Shown: positions 57,855 to 64,000 of the stretch, in pieces
Position numbering within the stretch: position 1 is the first letter of the stretch
How the letters are laid out: each line of letters opens with the position of its first letter
Assembly: GCF_000182925.2 (NCBI RefSeq)
Contig: NC_026507.1
Coordinates: 1,674,001-1,738,000 of the forward strand
Origin: Neurospora crassa OR74A
Taxonomy: Eukaryota; Ascomycota; Sordariomycetes; Sordariales; Sordariaceae
Length of the DNA: 64,000 nucleotides
Direction: 5' to 3'
Program-made: the position numbers and the translations under genes
The notes under the pieces: generated by a model
The model's database searches: none
Seen by the model: only the letters and a program-made list of their open reading frames with translations
Told to the model about the DNA's origin: nothing

Positions 57855-60419
57855 CTACCACCCCTTCTTCCGGGCGAAGCGCTTATTGAGCAGCGCGAGG
57901 ACTTTGGGCACGTTGAACTGCACGTACTCGAGGTCCAACTCATCCTGGTTGTCCTTCTGCATTTCAAGGAGATCGTCGAGCTTGAGGTCCAGTTCGAGCA
58001 GTCCTCGGTTCCGACCTACAGAACTGTCAGTGTTGCTCATCGTTGATGGCAGCTCAGGAGACTCACCCTTGTAATGCAGCGAGATGACAAACGTTCCCGG
58101 AAGTGGACTTGTGAAATTGAAGTAGATATTGGCCCTCCTATTGTCCGGGACATTGCTCTTTTGGATGACGCCCTCCTTTTCGAGCTGTTGATGGGTAAAC
58201 TTGTACGGGCCTAGCACCTGTTGCTTCTGTTGCTTTCTGGTCTTGCCCTCGCTCTGGCTTCGTACGTTGTGAAGATAGCTCTTGTACGTGTCCAACTGGC
58301 TGACCAAGTAGGCGTTGTGGTCACGGATTGTCTTGTAAACCTCCTCAAGTTTGATAGTCTCGGACATGACGACTTCCTTGAGTGAGCCGAGATGTTGGAG
58401 TTCCTGCTCAACCTCATCTCGTAGCAATGAGAATTGGTCACTCTTGTCGACAACCTTCAGTTCCTGCAACTGACTCAGCAGCTCCATCGCCCGGATACCT
58501 TTACGGACCATCACCGCATCGTTCTTGGACGTGGCAGCCGCGTCGGCGATGCGTTCAAGCCGCAGTGGCCTCCTAGCTACTGACGAGTTTGCCGGGATCG
58601 TTCGCAAAATCTGCACAAAAATCGACTTCGCTTCCATAAAGAAGACCTCTTCTTGGGTAATGTCCAGGGCGGCGGTCAGATCGTCAATGGCCGTTTCCCA
58701 CCTACTGAATAGCGGCAAATTGATGACCCTGTTCTCCTTTCGCGGCACCTGAGGTGGAGCAGTACCCAACTCTGACATGATGATGGCCAGATGGGAGTTC
58801 TCGTCCTTGTACAGCTCACCAGCGTGCTTTTCGAGCAATCCGTGCATAGCGTAGATTTCGTTGAGCGTAATGTCCAGCTGCAAATCCTTCTTGGAAAGGG
58901 CGACGTAGTTGTCCATCTCAAGTGTCTCGTAGAAATCTTGCACCTCGCACAGTTCGAGCATAAATCGGTTGACCTTGTCCTTGTTGGCATGGATAAAAGG
59001 CTGTAGCTTGGCCATGTACGGTTCCTTGGCGTATGAGGGCTTATTGGCCAGGTTCTGGAGCATTTTTGCGACGTAGGTGAGCGTCTTTCTCGGCTTGTCG
59101 GCAGGTGTGCCGTCGATGAGCATATACGACTTGGGTGTGACGATTGCTGGGTTGATGAAGCGCAGGAAGAAGAAACTGCCAATGAGCGTGCAAATGATCT
59201 GATCATTGGCATCGGGGTATTTCCTCTTTGTCAAGCTCCGAATTTGCTTGCAAATCCACCGGATTCCGTAAGGGGTTTCTTCGAGCCCATCGATGATGGT
59301 TTCCAAGAATCCATTGGCAATCTCTGTCAACATGGTCAGCCGCGGATTGATGATCTCCTGAACCTTGGGGTTCTCAGCGGCCTCTTCCTGCGTAATCCCC
59401 TTGGGGAGCATCGCCTCGGGACTCTCAGGGTCTTTCGCTTCGGCCTCTTCAATCATGCGCTCATAGACCTTGAGCGGGTTAATTTCGAGGTCCAGATCCT
59501 TGAGCTCAATCAGGCTGTTGATCCTATCAGCCAAAACCGATTTCAAAAAGCTCTGGCCTGGACCTCTCCTCGTGTATGTCGTCATCATTCTCGAGACCGG
59601 GGTGTTGGCGCGAAGAAGCGAAGAGTATTCAGGCGTATTGTCGAATTGGTAGGTGAGGACAGACTACGGCATGGTTAGCGAATTTCCTAGGTAGCAACAC
59701 AAAGGAGGATCACAAGCTAACCTGAAACATGGTCAAGAGCAGATGCTCTTCGCGACTCTCGTATTGATTTCCGTAGATGGTGAACATGACCGTCTGAAGC
59801 AGTGAATCAATCTCGGCCATGGTGACAAGCCTACACAGATGCGCAATGTGCCTGGGCTCCGATTGTAGCAGGAAGAGCAGGTTTCCGTATTTTTGTGTCT
59901 TGTCATCGTTGGGGAAGGCGCCCTCTTGTATATCGGTTGCGTCTTCGAGGTGACTGGCGACTTCGTTTTGCTGTATTGCAGGTCAGTATATCGTTTACAG
60001 AAAGAAGTTGCTGAGGTAGGCCTACCTCTTCCAAAGCCATGCGATTTTGGATCAGCAGGGCAATACGCGAGTCCAAGTAGCGGACATCTTTCTCAAGTAC
60101 GAAATTCTTTTTGGATTGCGAGGAGATCTTGGTCTTGAGATCCCGCAGCACCTTTTGCGCTGTGGCCAGGGAATTAGTATGCGTCTTCGACCGAGTAGGT
60201 GCACATGGACTGCTAACCTCTAGCAAGCTCATCTTCGATTATGAGATCGGAGTCATTGGCGGACATGGACATGTACAAGGCCGACATGGAATACCGCTTG
60301 GACTGGCGGGTAGACCGCGAGCCCTCGTAGGAAGACATGGTGTTTTGTCGGGAGAGAGGGTGGAAGGAAGTGGTGGATCCGGTAGAAGCTCGAGAAGGTG
60401 TCTGCAACATAACAGACAT
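57855..60419 (-). CDS. Ras GTPase-activating protein (GapA/Gap1/Sar1 type)
   Basis: Stimulates GTP hydrolysis by Ras and so controls polarity and morphogenesis. Five exons join in frame: 60419-60218, 60159-60026, 59970-59722, 59663-58067 and 58015-57855; the product is 780 residues. The N-terminal 70 residues are Ser-rich. A coiled-coil follows ([39 protein letters not shown]). The RasGAP domain spans roughly 150-470, with the arginine finger at Arg213 (SLLRANTP), the [12 protein letters not shown] signature at 361-372, and [16 protein letters not shown]. The RasGAP C-terminal domain (IQGAP-like) covers about 580-780, ending [14 protein letters not shown]. The last intron (58016-58066, 51 bases, GTGAGT...TAG) is a multiple of three and open in frame; splicing gives [14 protein letters not shown] as in relatives. 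This matches the Aspergillus GapA and fission yeast Gap1 layout. Confidence 0.96.
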
Positions 60420-61181
60420 TCTGGCAAATGTGGCGGGTGACGATGAGGTGTCGAGAGGGTCAGACGCGTGGCCCGAATGAAAAGGATTGCAAAGAGTGTT
60501 GCTCTATTCTGTACTGAGGATTGATGGGTCGCGCGACTGAGGTCGGCTCGACGTTGAGCGTGGTCCCGCTGGGACACGCTGATGGAGATTAGGGTGCCAA
60601 GAGATTGCGAAAGGAGCGACGGTCGACGTCCACAAAGGTCGCACGAAGACGGTTTCGGCAGGGAGCGAAAGCAATGGTCGTCCAGCGAGCGCCACAATAT
60701 TATCCTTTCGGGAGTAACGTCGATGTAGCCGACGCAGTGGATGGAGGCAAGCGAATGTCGTGACGGATCAAAGTCAACAAAGTTCGAGAGCAATTGGGGC
60801 CTCACAGTCGCAGGGTAGCGGGGAAAAGCGAGAGGCGGTCGACTTGTAGCTGGACGCGGTCCGTCCGTCGTAATTGCAAGATGCGTCTCGAGCAGAATGA
60901 GGCAACGGAAGCGGGCGTCGAGGTGATTGTTGTTGCTGTAATGTGAACAAAGAAAGAGACTGATCGGACGGTTCGAAACGCTGGGTGTCGTTGGCGTCTA
61001 TAGGTGCTAGACAGATGTTAGGGGCCTGCGTCGTTTCGTGGTGGTAGGCCGATGGATTTCACTTGGTGCAATGCGAGGAATGGACGGGTTCGGTTGGAGG
61101 GACCGTTCGTTGGTCGGGTTCCTTTTTCGAATTGCGGGAGGGCCCCAGCGCAAAACTTCCGGTTGGGCCTCTCTCTCTTTT

Positions 61182-61196
61182 GGGGGGGGGGGGGGG
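61182..61196 (+). repeat. G15 homopolymer
   Basis: Fifteen consecutive G, preceded by a CT-rich run, about 0.76 kb upstream of the RasGAP start codon. Confidence 0.95.
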
Positions 61197-63448
61197 CGAG
61201 ACCTGGCTGCCCTGGGCTGCTTTGACGTGCACTGCGCGCTGGGGGATGCAGCACGACGGAATGCACAAGAATGCAGTAGGAAATTTGGCAGATTTGGGGA
61301 CAAATGTGCAAGGCGACGGATGGTGAGATTGTGGTCAAGCCGCGCTCGACTCGAGTTTGGCTAGAGGTAAAAAGAGAGACCGCCTCGATCGGTCTGAGGA
61401 GACCAAGAGAGGTTGAGTTGTGAGTGGAAGGTGAAACTGTGGAGAGGGAAAAGAGGGGGAAGAAACGCGTGGGTGGGAACTTTGCTTGAAGCGAAAAATC
61501 GCAGTTGCAGTGGTTGCAGTGTTGCCGTGCCCTGGTGGTGGGTGCAGTGCTCGATACGACAAGATACGGTATAGTCTTGTGGAGTCTAGCCGGCCAGGGA
61601 CCTGGCGATAGTATTTTGGGTTTGTAGGTAGGGGGCGCCTGCGTCCGTAGAGGTAGTGTACCTAGCTGTGGAGGTAAATTACCGCGTCATTACGCAGTGG
61701 AGGCTAAGCCAGAGAGGGATGGATGTAGAGATAAAACCGCAGCTAAATCCGTCAAGATAACCTCAAGTCAGGTACTTCCTTCAGTTTCAAAGGAGCGTGG
61801 TTGAGCTGGTACGAAACAAAAGGAGATGATGTCTTGTGTCTCGAGCTGAGTGCCGAACCAAGCACGCTAAAAAGATCCAATACCCAAAGAGAATCGGCGG
61901 TCCGTCTCAGAGTCAAAACAGCTCGAATGAACAAGTGCAATTGTCGATAACAAGAGGCATGGATTGTAGTCCATGGTGGAGCAGGGGACCGGAAAAGGAA
62001 AGGTTCCAACAGCGAGAAGTGGAAGGGTTCAGACTTCAAAAGGGTTCGGAGGGACAGGGTCGCCGTCTGGGCTAGGTATCGCCCACCACCTCCAGGTCGA
62101 CATTACACTCCAAGGGGTTCATCCACCATGTATTCCGATATTGCACCTCCATGTCCCTGAAACAATGAGAAGGAGACGGGAAGCAGGGCAGGTGACGGGG
62201 ATGTCTGTTGCAGATTCGCCTTTACCGGCCTCGAAATCAGGAACCAGAAACACTTGGCTCACAGGCATGGACCCCCGTGCACAGTTCCATCGCCACCTAC
62301 TGGACGCCGACTCGAAATGTATAAAGGAGCGTGTTAACATGCGCAACGGGGCATTGATGGACGGCGCCGTTGGGTGATTTCACGCGACGAGCGAATTGGC
62401 GGCCACCTGCACCCACCACCACCACAGGACCAACAACAAAGATAGGAGGAGGAGGAGGCTGTCGCATTCGACAAAGCAACCTCAAAATCAACATTCTCAC
62501 AAAAGAAGAAATCGCTTTGGTGCTTCCATGGGGTCCCCCATCCATTGCAGGGAGGGGCAACCTACTTTCAGGCCATGTGAGAAACCGACGTCGCAGCTGG
62601 GGGGGTGTGCTGCCCCTGGGGATGGCCTCGAAGGGGGAGACATGCCGTCGATTGGTCAGGTACATCGGATAACGCGAGAGAGTGGGGCCGTTGATTGGGA
62701 CGGCCGAACACCCACAGACCGGACCTTCACACCAACTTCTCCAATGGACCTGCATCCCGCCAGGGCAATGAAAGTGCCCACTGCCCGCCCACGGCCCTTT
62801 TCGCAGCCAGATCCATCCATCCTGTGCAGTGCTGAATTATGCTTCCGAAAGGAGACGGAGACGGTGGACAGACCCAAGCCAGCCAGCTCAGGTAATAAGA
62901 CCATCACTAGCATTTCCTTGTTTTGATGTCCGCCAGATCGACATCATTCTCCATCACGACCCGAATCTCATTCCGTTTATCCGAAGTACATGTCTAACAC
63001 ATTTTGCACAACACACCTTGCTGTTTCTGATACTCAGATACTCAGCACCTCTCTGTCTGAGGAAAGGAGCCACAATCTGATCCAAATTGGCATACACATC
63101 GGTATACGCAGTACACGGGCAGGTCTCCCACGAATGTTGTGCATCTCCGTCGTTGGAGACTCTTTTTCGCCAACCATTCAATATCATCCTTGGCCCAAGA
63201 TGAACATGGCATCATTTCTGCTCACTATCTGCGGAGAAGTCTCGTCACACGACGATGTTCCTGCAGTGCGTTGCATCGTCCATGCTCGAAACAGGCTAGC
63301 TTGAGGGGGCCCCGTTCCTGGCTAAGCCGGCAACACAAACTTTGCAGCTCCAGGTTGCTTTTCCAATTTTCCTTATTTCAGCCGCCCACAATACCTATCT
63401 TTTGGGTTGCCTCCTCCCACCTCGTTTCTAGCCCATATCAGCGTTTTC

Positions 63449-63479
<31 letters not shown>

Positions 63480-63767
63480 GTCACGGTTTTACCCTCCTTC
63501 GAATCACATCCCCATAATCTCCTCACAACGTGGTGCATCCCACCGTTCAGACCCAGCAGCCTGGAGCACGTATCGGGTAACCTTACCGGGCGCAATATGT
63601 ATCACACAAGCATGACGTTTGAACTGGGCAACCCCCGTTATGCACAACAGCAAATTGCCCCAGGCGATCACGACAGCATTTGCTGCTTATGGCAGCTGCG
63701 GGATCGACAACAAATCTTCCAAGGGCGACACAAAAACGAACATGAAACCCCCTGTTGACAGTTGATA

Positions 63768-63787
63768 TGTGTGTGTGTGTGTGTGTG
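63768..63787 (+). repeat. (TG)10 microsatellite
   Basis: Ten TG units near the right edge of the window. Confidence 0.95.
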
Positions 63788-64000
63788 ACACAGCTTCCTT
63801 CAATAAGGTTGACTCCTTGGATGCGGTCGGTCACTAACGTTGTAACTTGACCTTATCCTGTCTGTTCTTTGCATGAGTTAAGCAGCCATGAACACGGTTG
63901 CTGAAGAAAAAAAAGAAGACAAAAAGACAAGCAGTGTCAAAACGACCAGCGAGACAATCCAGAGCACAGTCAACATATCCATTATTTCAGATCCTCCCAA

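Larger units (their letters stand above)
60420..64000. other. RasGAP upstream region and gene-free right edge
   Basis: The first kilobase or so is the likely RasGAP promoter and long 5' UTR. The region beyond has several open frames of 70-180 codons on both strands (for example plus 62396-62926), all biased by low-complexity His, Arg or Pro codons and without family signals. I see no gene. A TG microsatellite lies at 63768-63787. Confidence 0.45.

Noticed and set aside
60239-60805. 188-codon minus-strand frame overlapping the RasGAP start
   Set aside because: Different frame from the RasGAP first exon, no family signal; the RasGAP start at 60419 is well supported.
1-64000. Search for LTR elements, LINEs, DNA transposons, dispersed 5S rRNA genes and CRISPR arrays
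   Set aside because: No terminal repeats, transposase or reverse-transcriptase motifs, or 5S-like sequence recognised by eye; a repeat-library search would be needed to exclude old fragments.

Overview
The window looks like nuclear chromosomal DNA from a filamentous ascomycete, most likely a Sordariomycete of the Neurospora/Sordaria type. The protein-coding genes carry short spliceosomal introns (about 47-121 bases) with GTRNGT-like donors and CTRAC-like branch sites. Genes are separated by long gene-poor spacers full of homopolymers and microsatellites. The families present are typical of such fungi: P450nor, a siderophore-iron MFS transporter, phosphoketolase, a GapA-type RasGAP, and an intron-bearing tRNA-Asp. 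The genus is inferred from general resemblance and was not proven.

Layout, left to right. 0.4-5.5 kb holds a five-exon cytochrome P450 nitric oxide reductase, then a decayed NAD-dependent epimerase. Next, on the minus strand, are two unusually close conserved frames separated by one in-frame TAA; they may be a single gene. 6.5-7.4 kb holds an ankyrin-repeat protein (minus). 8.7-11.6 kb holds the two halves of an HXXXD-type acyltransferase, separated by about 0.85 kb of unrelated sequence. 13.8-17.6 kb holds a siderophore-iron transporter preceded by two perfect ATCWGATAA sites, with two more such sites about 2 kb upstream. 18.5-19.9 kb holds a kelch protein, and 22.4-23.2 kb a four-TM MARVEL-like membrane protein. 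27.2-28.6 kb holds a five-exon helical protein resembling the N-terminal part of fungal NLR proteins but lacking an NTPase domain; an approximately 80-base tandem duplication follows it. 34.6 kb holds a small, probably N-myristoylated protein. 37.5-38.5 kb, 40.2-41.4 kb and 42.7-44.1 kb (minus) hold three proteins of unknown function. 50.3-51.1 kb holds tRNA-Lys(CUU) and tRNA-Asp(GUC) (both minus). 51.4-54.0 kb holds phosphoketolase (minus). 57.9-60.4 kb holds a GapA/Gap1-type RasGAP (minus).

There is no obvious biosynthetic cluster. The neighbours share no pathway, although NO detoxification, siderophore uptake and the phosphoketolase shunt are all plausible metabolic-adaptation genes. The clearest regulatory signal is the iron-responsive GATA-type motif at the siderophore transporter. 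No LTR element, LINE, DNA transposon, CRISPR array or rRNA gene was recognised. About half of the window (for example 28.8-34.6 kb and 44.1-50.3 kb) has no gene I can support. Exon boundaries below were worked out by hand from frame continuity and splice motifs.
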